Notes: generated by a model not told the origin, from the sequence alone. 17,413 bases of DNA from Candidatus Omnitrophota bacterium (GCA_023246985.1 JAHFHJ010000005.1:4716-22128); one strand, 5' to 3'; shown: positions 7,523-14,426, counted from the first letter of the stretch. Translations and numbers: made by a program.

Positions 7523-9892
7523 CTATTTTTTGATCACAACCGACCAATAACCGCCGGTTTTCTTTTGTGAAATGATCTTATGGCCTTCTGCCTTGACCGA
7601 TCCCGGCACATTCTCGATCGGAGGTCCGTCATCGATCCAAATTTCCAACAGCTCCCCGTTTTTCAATTGCGCAAGTTCCACTTTCGTCTTCACAAAATTC
7701 ATCGGACAAGCCACCCCCCGGAAATCTTTCACGGTCACCGGAGGCATTTCCTTTTTCTCTGAAACCGCAGCCGCAACCGTTTTTTTCTTTCGCGTTTCAG
7801 ATAACGACGGCTGAGCTTGAAAATTGAAGGAATTATCCATGCTTGCATAAAGCGCTGCTATCAAATCCGCCAAGGTGGTGGCTTCATGGTCTTTCGCAAG
7901 CAGTGCCGGATAGTCTTTCCGCAGCGCAAAATCAAAAAGCGGCTTGAAAGAAGAGGCCACAAGGCCTGTTTCGATGAAATGCCGCGAAAAAGCCTCAAAG
8001 ACTTCCGGCTCGCTTTTCGGCTCCACACCGCGCGTGATCAAAAGCATTCGGCTTGAATAGAAAATAAGCTTCGCCAAAAAAGCTCCTCTTTGCGCCGGGT
8101 CCGTTCCCTTGTCGCCAAGCTTTTCTTTCGTATCTTTGATGTTTTTCAGATCCAATTCAATAAGATCAAAGAGCCCCGCCGAACACTCTCCTGCCCCGCG
8201 CCCGGCCAAAGAAAACAAAGCGCCGGCATCCCAATCAAAATAGAAGTTTTTATCTTCGTCGAACGCGGGGATTTTCTCGTAACGCGCGCAAAGCCGCTTC
8301 AGATCTTCTTTGCCTTTTTTCCGGATATAATTCTGGAAACTTTTCGCACGGACTCCCTTGGACAAATAGATCTCAAGCAGGTCTTTGACCAGGTCCGGCA
8401 GATATTTTGCCGGGACTTCGCCGACCTGCTCGGCGAATTGAGTCTCACCATCCCGGACCACGGCGCCGGCAAGCACATTGTACGCGGGATACACATGTCC
8501 CTCTTTCCTGAGCGCCTTTCCGAAAAACCCGAGATCCCCGACTTGATGTTGTCCGCAAGCGTTCGGGCAGCCGGAAATATTGATCTTGATCGGCCCGATC
8601 TCATCCAGGTCCAGACCGCTTTCCTCAAGACTCCGCATCAAGGCCCTGGCAGCATGACGCGACAAGCAGATCCCCAACTGGCAGGTGGAAGCCCCGGCAC
8701 AGGACAATATCCGGCCGTAAATCGCCGGTCGGTCAAGACCCGGCAATGTCACGGTTAAAAAATTATAAACATTTCCGAGATATTCCGCGGGAATGTTCCG
8801 CAACAGAAAATTCTGGTCTTGAGTCATTCTTAAAACGTCATCCCCGAACGGCCCGAGGAATCTTCCGAGTTCTTCCGCACGCTCTCGGGAAATAAAACCC
8901 AATGCCACGGGAATCCGCACCGAGAAAAGTCCTTTTTGTTTCTGCTCTACAGCATAGCGTTTCGACCAGCGAGAAAAACCTTCGGGATCGTGGGCCTCTT
9001 CCCGCTTCAGGTCAGGAGCCTCGAGAACCGGCGCCTCGGACTCGATCGCTAACGGCATAAATCCTTCTTTCCGGATATTCCCGTATTCCTCATAGAACCG
9101 TTTTTTGAACTCTTCCTCGCCAAGGCTGTTCCATAAGAAGCGCGACCGCGCCGCGTGTTTATTCTTCCGATTGCCGTATTTCCAGAAAATATTTTTCAAC
9201 GCCTTCGCCACCGGATAGACCTGGTCCGCTTCCACAAAATCCAGAAGAAGCTTTCCCGCTGCGGACTTCGCACCCAATCCGCCCGCCGCATAAACCCGGA
9301 ATCCTTTTTTTCCATCCTGGGTCCTGGCAATGAATCCGATATCGGTCAGCGTCGCATAGGCCTTGTCTTCCACCGAGCCGGAAAAAGCTATTTTGAATTT
9401 TCGTGGAAGATTCCACGAATCGTTTTCAGCAATCATCCGGGTCGTCAAAGCCACGGCGTAAGGAGAAACGTCGAATATCTCTTGGGGGTCCGTACCGGCA
9501 TCCGGTTCGGAAATAATGTTCCGTACCGTATTCCCTCCGCCTCCCCGCGTCGCCAGACCTATTTCCTTCAGAGCCCCTATGAGCGGAATGATATCGTCCA
9601 GTTTGATGTAGTGAATCTGCAATTCCTGCCGCGTGGTGATGTGAAGGTCGCTCATGCTGTGACGGGATGCGATACGGGCAATCTGTTCCAACTGGGAGGG
9701 GCTGACAGTTCCCGCCGCGCAACGGATCCTCATCATGTAAGTATCGGGCTCTCTTTGTTCGTAGACCCCAAAGGGAACACGATGCGCCTTCAGCTCCGTC
9801 GCGGAGACTTCGCCTTGTTTGAACTTGCGAATCAGCTCTTCAAGCTCGCGGATCTCGCCCTCCAACTGGGACGGTAAGCTATATCCCCTCAT
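7523..9892 (-). CDS. sir: siroheme sulfite reductase fused to a TusA-like domain
   Basis: A 789-residue multidomain protein. Residues about 30-535 are a ferredoxin-type nitrite/sulfite reductase: DLHITTRQELQIHYI (82-96), the repeat-half GGGGNTVRNI (117-126), and the siroheme-[4Fe-4S] ligands Cys398/Cys404 and Cys442/Cys446 in C-x5-C and C-x3-C. Residues about 550-690 form a mostly helical segment containing AGECSAGLFDLIELDL that I cannot assign. After a basic linker (700-718), residues 719-789 are TusA-like, with RGVACPMNFVKTK (Cys729 followed by Pro) and the DDGPPIENV and GH...GGYW landmarks. It reduces sulfite by six electrons to sulfide. Operon context favours sulfite over nitrite. The start overlaps the hcyD end by 14 bases. 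The fusion suggests sulfur is handed on to HcyF/HcyS and not released. Confidence 0.93.
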   Translation of the reverse strand: MRGYSLPSQLEGEIRELEELIRKFKQGEVSATELKAHRVPFGVYEQREPDTYMMRIRCAAGTVSPSQLEQIARIASRHSMSDLHITTRQELQIHYIKLDDIIPLIGALKEIGLATRGGGGNTVRNIISEPDAGTDPQEIFDVSPYAVALTTRMIAENDSWNLPRKFKIAFSGSVEDKAYATLTDIGFIARTQDGKKGFRVYAAGGLGAKSAAGKLLLDFVEADQVYPVAKALKNIFWKYGNRKNKHAARSRFLWNSLGEEEFKKRFYEEYGNIRKEGFMPLAIESEAPVLEAPDLKREEAHDPEGFSRWSKRYAVEQKQKGLFSVRIPVALGFISRERAEELGRFLGPFGDDVLRMTQDQNFLLRNIPAEYLGNVYNFLTVTLPGLDRPAIYGRILSCAGASTCQLGICLSRHAARALMRSLEESGLDLDEIGPIKINISGCPNACGQHQVGDLGFFGKALRKEGHVYPAYNVLAGAVVRDGETQFAEQVGEVPAKYLPDLVKDLLEIYLSKGVRAKSFQNYIRKKGKEDLKRLCARYEKIPAFDEDKNFYFDWDAGALFSLAGRGAGECSAGLFDLIELDLKNIKDTKEKLGDKGTDPAQRGAFLAKLIFYSSRMLLITRGVEPKSEPEVFEAFSRHFIETGLVASSFKPLFDFALRKDYPALLAKDHEATTLADLIAALYASMDNSFNFQAQPSLSETRKKKTVAAAVSEKKEMPPVTVKDFRGVACPMNFVKTKVELAQLKNGELLEIWIDDGPPIENVPGSVKAEGHKIISQKKTGGYWSVVIKK

Positions 9893-10286
9893 GTTCGATC
9901 ACCTCAATAGGAACCGGCTCTGCTTTTTGGTTCCTGATTTTAAAAGCTCTCGCATCTTTCTTTTGATCCGCCAGCGAGAGAATCACATAAAGAATATTCG
10001 GGTCATAAGCCAATCTGATATCTTCCGCCGAAGGCCTTGCGGGGCTCGCCGGATGGCTGTGATAAGTCGCGTAGATCTCCAGTCCCTTGTCTCTGGCATT
10101 TCGAAGCGTCGCGAATTGTTCCCTGGGATCAAAAGAAAAATGTTCGGCGCTCCGGTCCAGATTGGTCAATTCATAAGAAATAGAAACGATGCCGTTCTTC
10201 CCGGCAAGATAGCCGCACGCCTCAATGGGTGCCTCCTTTTTTGCGTGCGCGAACAACCGCTCAAGGATCTGTTTTTGTATCTTCAT
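9879..10286 (-). CDS. hcyD: JAMM/MPN metalloprotease, HcyD-like
   Basis: A 135-residue zinc metalloprotease of the JAB1/MPN/Mov34 family. The full JAMM motif is present: Glu22 (in PIEACG), His76-Ser-His78-Pro and, after seven residues, Ser86 and Asp89. In Wolinella succinogenes HcyD removes the C-terminal residue of the sulfur carrier HcyS and later hydrolyses the HcyS-homocysteine adduct. A carrier with a C-terminal extension is encoded at 12333-12587, which fits. The ATG at 10286 is preferred over an upstream codon because it overlaps the hcyF stop codon (ATGA) and gives the usual N-terminus. It could be called a M67-family peptidase. The HcyD role is inferred from context. Confidence 0.9.
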   Translation of the reverse strand: MKIQKQILERLFAHAKKEAPIEACGYLAGKNGIVSISYELTNLDRSAEHFSFDPREQFATLRNARDKGLEIYATYHSHPASPARPSAEDIRLAYDPNILYVILSLADQKKDARAFKIRNQKAEPVPIEVIEHEGI

Positions 10287-11098
10287 GATCGCTTTTGATG
10301 CTTCAGATCGCACACCGGCGGTTCTTCATCCACAAGAGTTTTGATGGATGGATTCTTTCCGCAAACCGGACAGCGCGGGTTCTTCCGGACCGTCACTTCA
10401 CGGAATTTCATATCCAGGGCATTAAAGATAAGAAGCCGATCCGTAAGAAGCTCTCCTTTCCCGATCAGGAACCGGAGGGCTTCAGCGGCCTGGATCGTTC
10501 CAAGCATTCCCGCCACCGCGCCTAAAATGCCTGCCTGCGAACAGGACGGCACCGCGCCTTTGGGAGGCGGCCCGCCAAAGAGACACCGGTAACAGGCATG
10601 CCCGGGTTGATAGGTCATGGTTTGTCCGTCAAAACGCAGGATACCGCCGTGCGAAAAAGGTTTGGCGCCTAGCACGCAAGCATCATTGATCAGGAATTTC
10701 GCCGCAAAATTATCGGTCCCATCAATGATGAAATCGTAATCTTTGATGATCCCGGCAATAGTGTCGGCAAAAACTCTCGTCTGATACGTGATCACTTGGA
10801 TATCGGGATTGATCGCCTGGATCTTCTCGGAAGCGGAAACTACCTTCGGCTTCCCGACATCAGGCGCAAAATGGATCACTTGCCGCTGAAGGTTCGACAA
10901 CTCCACATGGTCCGGATCCGCCAACCCAAGCGTCCCGACACCCGCCGCCGCCAAATAGAGCGCGACCGGAGCCCCGAGCCCGCCTGTCCCGAGGATCAAC
11001 ACTTTCCCTGCCAGGATTTTCTCCTGCCCTTCCACGCCGATATCTTTCAAAATAATGTGGCGGCTGTATCGTTCTATTTGTTCATCGTTGAGGCTCAT
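10283..11098 (-). CDS. hcyF: ThiF/MoeB-type sulfur carrier adenylyltransferase, HcyF-like
   Basis: A 271-residue E1-like enzyme. Motifs in order are RYSRHI (10-15), the nucleotide-binding GTGGLGAP (37-44), DPDHVELSNLQRQ (61-73), IIDGTDNF (124-131), zinc ligands CYRC (169-172) and CPVC (243-246), and SCSQAG with Cys186. It should adenylate the C-terminal glycine of the ThiS-like carrier so that sulfide or a persulfide can convert it to a thiocarboxylate. MoeB and ThiF share this fold, but no molybdopterin or thiamine genes are nearby. The order carrier-metY-this gene-JAMM protease-sulfite reductase matches the homocysteine pathway HcyF. It overlaps metY and hcyD by 4 bases each (ATGA). Confidence 0.92.
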   Translation of the reverse strand: MSLNDEQIERYSRHIILKDIGVEGQEKILAGKVLILGTGGLGAPVALYLAAAGVGTLGLADPDHVELSNLQRQVIHFAPDVGKPKVVSASEKIQAINPDIQVITYQTRVFADTIAGIIKDYDFIIDGTDNFAAKFLINDACVLGAKPFSHGGILRFDGQTMTYQPGHACYRCLFGGPPPKGAVPSCSQAGILGAVAGMLGTIQAAEALRFLIGKGELLTDRLLIFNALDMKFREVTVRKNPRCPVCGKNPSIKTLVDEEPPVCDLKHQKRS

Positions 11099-12336
11099 CG
11101 TAATCCTTCCGAGGCTTGTTCGAGATCCGCGATCAGATCCCGGCTATCTTCAATGCCCACCGCGAGACGGATCGAGGTTTCACGCACTCCCATTTCTTCT
11201 TTCAACGCCGGCTCATATTCGCAAAAGATCGTGGAGGCAGGATGAAGGATCAGCGTACGGTTATCGTGCAGATTCGTTGCCCGACGGATCCATTGCAGGC
11301 GATTCATGAATTTGAAGCATTGCTCCTTGGACGCCAGATCGAAAGTCAGAATCGCTCCCGGTTTGCCGGCGAATTGCGCCCGGGCGATCGCATAAAAAGG
11401 AGATTCCTTTAACCCGGGATAGTTCACGGTCTTGACCCAAGAAGAACTCCGCAAAAATTCCGCGATCTTAAGCGTGTTCGCGCAGGCCGCATCAATCCTC
11501 AGCGGAAGCGTTTCCAATCCGAGGCTCTGCAAATAGGCATTATGCGGCGCCAAACAAGCTCCGATATTCCTGTAAACTTCACGCCTGAGGCGGTTGATAA
11601 AAGTGAAGGGACCCAATTTTACGGCATCGCTGCGTAATTTCTCATTTTTCTTCCAATCGTAAAGGCCGTGGTCGATGATCAGCCCGCCAACCGATGTGGC
11701 GCCGCCTGAAATCCATTTGGTGCTGGATAAAACTTCAATATCGACCCCAAATTCCTTCGCCGGAAAAAGATAAGGCGGCGTCGTGGTCGTATCGACGATT
11801 AGCAGGATATTTCTCTCCTTCGCGATTTTGGAAAGCGCGCGCAGATCCGCCACTTCCAGTTGAGGATTGGTGATCGTTTCAAGAAAGATCGCCCGCGTTT
11901 TACCGTCGATAAGCCCTGGGATCGTTTCAGGCTTCGTCAGATCCGCATACCGCGTTTCAAGCCCCCAATCTTTCAGCGTCTGCTGGAATAAAGAATAGGT
12001 GTTCCCGAAAAGGTGTTTGCTCGTAATGATGTTATCTTGCGCCTTCGCTACCGTTAAAACGGAATTGGAGATGGCCGCCATCCCGGAGGCAAGCGCCAGC
12101 ACGCCCACCGCGCCCGTGACCGCCTTGATCCGCTGTTCAAAATGCTCGATGGTGGGATTGCTGATGCGCGAATACATATGAGAAGGTTTTTTCCCCTGAA
12201 ACGCCAGTTCCAACTCTTCGGCATTTTTGAATTCAAACGCGACATTCTCATAAAGAGGCGCGTGTAAAGATCCGTGCGGGTCTTCTTTTGAAAATTTCGC
12301 ATGGAGGATCTTGGTGATAAATTGGATGTTTTTCAC
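11095..12336 (-). CDS. metY: O-acetylhomoserine aminocarboxypropyltransferase MetY
   Basis: A 413-residue PLP enzyme of the Cys/Met metabolism family, clearly distinct from the metB product in this window. Landmarks are YSRISNPT (55-62), ALASGMAAI (81-89), LETITNPQLEV (152-162), VDTTTTPPYL (181-190), the PLP-lysine motif SSTKWISGGATSVGG (Lys207) and HPASTIF near the end. It should replace the acetyl group of O-acetylhomoserine with sulfur. Placement between the carrier hcyS and its adenylyltransferase suggests the sulfur donor is thiocarboxylated HcyS, as in Wolinella succinogenes, and not free sulfide. The start is GTG overlapping the hcyS stop (GTGA), with its AAGGGAG ribosome binding site inside the end of hcyS. 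Confidence 0.9.
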   Translation of the reverse strand: MKNIQFITKILHAKFSKEDPHGSLHAPLYENVAFEFKNAEELELAFQGKKPSHMYSRISNPTIEHFEQRIKAVTGAVGVLALASGMAAISNSVLTVAKAQDNIITSKHLFGNTYSLFQQTLKDWGLETRYADLTKPETIPGLIDGKTRAIFLETITNPQLEVADLRALSKIAKERNILLIVDTTTTPPYLFPAKEFGVDIEVLSSTKWISGGATSVGGLIIDHGLYDWKKNEKLRSDAVKLGPFTFINRLRREVYRNIGACLAPHNAYLQSLGLETLPLRIDAACANTLKIAEFLRSSSWVKTVNYPGLKESPFYAIARAQFAGKPGAILTFDLASKEQCFKFMNRLQWIRRATNLHDNRTLILHPASTIFCEYEPALKEEMGVRETSIRLAVGIEDSRDLIADLEQASEGLR

Positions 12337-12587
12337 AACAGCTCCCTTCCCGGCACAGAGCGCCCGCGCGCGCCTCCTCCCATAAAATACATGAAATCCA
12401 CCGCGTCTTCATGCTTCAGGCGCGTCGTGTCAAAGTTTTCTTTACTCACAAATTCACCGTTCAGCTGGACAGACACCATTTCCGGATTCCCGACCTTGGC
12501 GATCCGCAGCAACTCGGCGACTGTCAAAGAAGTTGTTTTGATAGCTTCCACTTTTCCGTTAATTTTGATGTTCATCTTGAGTTTCAT
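12333..12587 (-). CDS. hcyS: ThiS/MoaD-like sulfur carrier with C-terminal extension, HcyS-like
   Basis: An 84-residue beta-grasp (ubiquitin-like) carrier. It opens with MNIKINGKVEAI, continues through TVAELLRIA and VSVQLNGEFV, and reaches the family's glycine end at DFMYFMGGG (70-72). Unlike ThiS or MoaD it does not stop there: 12 more residues (ARGRSVPGRELL) follow before TGA, so a protease must expose the di-glycine end. The JAMM protease encoded at 9879-10286 is the obvious candidate. In Wolinella succinogenes the HcyS extension is a single alanine. The start at 12587 sits right after AAAGGAA, and an internal ATG at 12575 gives a more ThiS-like N-terminus and is a real alternative. It overlaps metY by 4 bases. 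Confidence 0.88.
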   Translation of the reverse strand: MKLKMNIKINGKVEAIKTTSLTVAELLRIAKVGNPEMVSVQLNGEFVSKENFDTTRLKHEDAVDFMYFMGGGARGRSVPGRELL

Positions 12588-12625
12588 TTCCTTTCTTGTG
12601 TATCAAAACCTTGGCAAAAAAATTT

Positions 12626-12850
12626 TTAAATTTGATAATCCGTTTTTATGATCTTGCCTACCTTGATCCTATTCCAAATACGCTCGTGAAGATAATAAAG
12701 AAACATCTTCGTAAAAACCTCAACGAAGCCGATTGAGAGCGCTATTTTCAATTGTCCCGTAATGATCCAGGAGATCACCGTGGTGTCGACCGTTCCCGTG
12801 ATGCGCCATGACGCCGCCTTCGCGATACTTCTCCAATGTTTTTCTTCCAT
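12626..12850 (-). CDS. DUF2061 family small membrane protein
   Basis: A 74-residue protein recognisable as DUF2061 by SIAKAASWRITGTVDTTVISW near the start and IGFVEVFTKMFLYYLHERIW further on. It has two hydrophobic stretches (about 22-33 and 39-58) compatible with two membrane segments, and a charged C-terminus. The molecular function of the family is not established as far as I know. Its place between cysK and hcyS, 18 bases after the cysK stop codon, suggests co-expression with sulfur assimilation. A membrane role, for example in sulfur-compound movement, would be pure speculation. AGGGAGA precedes the ATG. Confidence 0.88.
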   Translation of the reverse strand: MEEKHWRSIAKAASWRITGTVDTTVISWIITGQLKIALSIGFVEVFTKMFLYYLHERIWNRIKVGKIIKTDYQI

Positions 12851-12868
12851 TTTAAAAGTCTCCCTGGA

Positions 12869-13804
12869 TCATGCCGCAAAATCCTGAAAAAGCCACGTTG
12901 AAAGGTATCGTTCTCCGGTATCACAAATGACGGTCACGAGGGTCTTGCCTTTGGATTCCGGCCGTTTGGCTACCTCCAAAGCCGCCCAGACGTTCGCGCC
13001 TGAAGAAATCCCGCCCAAAATGCCTTCCTGCGTGGCAAGCTGCCTGGCAACCCGCCCGGCATCCTCATGCCGGACTTTGAGGATCTCATCATAAATCTTC
13101 GTATTCAAAATACCCGGGACAAAACCCGCTCCGATCCCCTGGATTTTATGAGGTCCCGGTTTTCCGCCCGAAAGCACGGGAGAATCCACAGGTTCCACGG
13201 CAATAATTTTCACGGAAGGTTTCCTTTGTTTCAGTATTTCCCCAACGCCCGTGATCGTTCCGCCTGTTCCAACCCCGGCCACAAAAATATCCACGGCTCC
13301 TTCCGTGTCTTTCCAGATCTCCTCCGCGGTCGTCTTCCGGTGGATCTCGGCATTCGCGGGATTATTAAATTGCTGCGGGACAAAACTGTTCGGGGTATTT
13401 CTCGCGATCTCGTCGGCCTTTTCCACGGCTCCGCGCATTCCCTTGGCGCCTTCCGTCAGCACCAACTCAGCGCCAAAGATCTTCAAAAGCTGCCGGCGTT
13501 CCACGCTCATGGTTTCCGGCATGGTGAGGATCAATTTGTAACCGCGCGCTGCGGCAACAAAAGCCAGGGCGATGCCGGTGTTCCCGCTCGTCGGCTCCAC
13601 GATCACGCTGCCGGACTTGAGCTTTCCCGCTTTCTCGGCCGCATCGATCATCGCGACGCCGATCCTGTCCTTGACGCTGGCAAGCGGGTTGGCAGACTCG
13701 AGCTTCACAAGAACCGTCGCCTCCGATCCTTGGGTTAAACGGTTCAAACGCACCAGAGGCGTATTGCCGATCGTTTGGGTAATATCGTTGAACATGTTTG
13801 CCAT
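12869..13804 (-). CDS. cysK: cysteine synthase A (O-acetylserine sulfhydrylase)
   Basis: A 311-residue fold-type II PLP enzyme making cysteine from O-acetylserine and sulfide. The PLP lysine is Lys45 in ASVKDRIG, the substrate loop is PTSGNTG (71-77), and the phosphate-binding loop GVGTGGTITGVG and ISSGAN near the C-terminus are intact. Length is typical of CysK, and the IGNTPLVRLNRL start is canonical. The ATG at 13804 is preferred because the AAAGGGTG ribosome binding site is well spaced for it. An in-frame GTG nine bases earlier would abut that site. It is the first structural gene after the Rrf2 regulator, and no serine acetyltransferase is in the window. Confidence 0.94.
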   Translation of the reverse strand: MANMFNDITQTIGNTPLVRLNRLTQGSEATVLVKLESANPLASVKDRIGVAMIDAAEKAGKLKSGSVIVEPTSGNTGIALAFVAAARGYKLILTMPETMSVERRQLLKIFGAELVLTEGAKGMRGAVEKADEIARNTPNSFVPQQFNNPANAEIHRKTTAEEIWKDTEGAVDIFVAGVGTGGTITGVGEILKQRKPSVKIIAVEPVDSPVLSGGKPGPHKIQGIGAGFVPGILNTKIYDEILKVRHEDAGRVARQLATQEGILGGISSGANVWAALEVAKRPESKGKTLVTVICDTGERYLSTWLFQDFAA

Positions 13805-13851
13805 AGGTTTCACCCTTTCTTTATTTTGTCGTTTTGTTTGGTGACTCTTGT

Positions 13852-13891
13852 TGTCATCCTTCGACCCATCCTTCGGATTTGCTCAGGATAA
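13852..13891. repeat. REP-like repeat TGTCATCCTTCG...CAGGATAA
   Basis: This lies in the rrf2-cysK spacer. The stretch holds ATCCT (13856-13860) complementary to AGGAT (13885-13889), and a nested ATCC-TTC-GGAT mini-hairpin. I recall near-identical GTCATCCT...GCTCAGGATAA sequences as dispersed intergenic repeats in many unrelated bacterial assemblies. A partial relative is present in the cysN leader at 5852-5888. Confidence 0.6.
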
Positions 13892-13893
13892 GT

Positions 13894-13914
13894 GGGGCAG
13901 AAAAACGCTGCCCC
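13894..13914 (-). terminator. hairpin just after the Rrf2 gene
   Basis: GGGGCAG (13894-13900) pairs with CTGCCCC (13908-13914) around a 7-base loop, only a few bases after the Rrf2 stop codon. No uridine run follows on the minus strand. It may therefore be a partial attenuator or an mRNA-stabilising stem between the regulator and cysK instead of a full terminator. Confidence 0.45.
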
Positions 13915-13916
13915 CC

Positions 13917-14369
13917 TTAAATAAAATACATCGCTTCCTGGTTCATGTTGCGCATCCGGTCCTGGACATCTTGTAAGGTGGTGACATTCAGAATGCCGGA
14001 AGTCGTCTGGTAAACCTCCTGCATCACCCGCTGAATCCCGCAGACGCTCCCCTTTCGGCATTCATCGCACCGGCGATGCTTCGAAGAATCCAGGCAGGGC
14101 ATCGCGGCGAAAGGATTCTCAAAGATCCCGATCACTTCTCCAAAGCTGATCTGGTCCGGAGACCGCATCAAAAGATAACCGCCGCCCTTCCCCTTCTTGC
14201 TCTGGAGAAATCCTTTATTCTTGAGCTCTAAAAGGATCGCCTCCAAAAATTTCTTCGGGATCGATTCCTTGTGGGCGACTTCGGCAATAAGAACCGGCTC
14301 TTTGGCTGGATATTTAGAAGCCAAAAAGAGCATCGCCTTCAAAGCATACTTTGTCTTGTTAGATAACAT
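13917..14369 (-). CDS. Rrf2-family transcriptional regulator, CymR/IscR-like
   Basis: A 150-residue Rrf2 winged-helix DNA-binding protein. The N-terminus MLSNKTKYALKAMLFLA, the recognition region IPKKFLEAILLELKNKGFLQSKKGKGGGYLL (37-67) and SFGEVIGIFE are typical. Four cysteines lie where IscR binds its iron-sulfur cluster: Cys92, Cys101, Cys104 and Cys110. This suggests Fe-S or redox sensing, although the spacing differs from IscR (Cys92, Cys98, Cys104). As first gene of the sulfur block it is the probable regulator of the operon, as CymR is for cysteine metabolism in Bacillus and Staphylococcus. A strong promoter with possible operator sequence lies just upstream, so autoregulation is likely. 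GGAG sits 9 bases before the ATG. Confidence 0.92.
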   Translation of the reverse strand: MLSNKTKYALKAMLFLASKYPAKEPVLIAEVAHKESIPKKFLEAILLELKNKGFLQSKKGKGGGYLLMRSPDQISFGEVIGIFENPFAAMPCLDSSKHRRCDECRKGSVCGIQRVMQEVYQTTSGILNVTTLQDVQDRMRNMNQEAMYFI

Positions 14370-14370
14370 A

Positions 14371-14390
14371 GTCTACTACTCCATAGATTA
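14371..14390. promoter_or_regulatory. possible Rrf2 operator
   Basis: The short leader between the predicted transcription start and the Rrf2 ATG reads CTACTACTCCATAGATTA on the plus strand (14373-14390). A similar element, CTACTAATGGTAGATT, lies at 14502-14517 before the divergent small gene, where its CTAC/GTAG arms form a near-perfect 13-bp palindrome. Location downstream of the -10 would suit repression. The assignment rests on position and this resemblance only. Confidence 0.35.
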
Positions 14391-14397
14391 TTGGCTA

Positions 14398-14426
14398 ATA
14401 TTATCCTTGAACCTTTTTTTTGTCAA
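14398..14426 (-). promoter_or_regulatory. strong sigma70-type promoter of the sulfur operon
   Basis: On the minus strand a perfect TTGACA (14426-14421) is followed by a 17-base spacer rich in A and then TAATAT (14403-14398). The predicted start point is near 14391, giving a leader of about 22 bases before the Rrf2 ATG at 14369. This is the best promoter in the window and could drive the whole minus-strand block. Confidence 0.8.

Noticed and set aside
10283..12587. Molybdopterin (MoaD/MoeB) or thiamine (ThiS/ThiF) synthesis cluster
   Set aside because: Carrier and E1 resemble those families, but no moa, moe or thi genes are present. MetY, a JAMM protease and sulfate reduction genes point to homocysteine synthesis.
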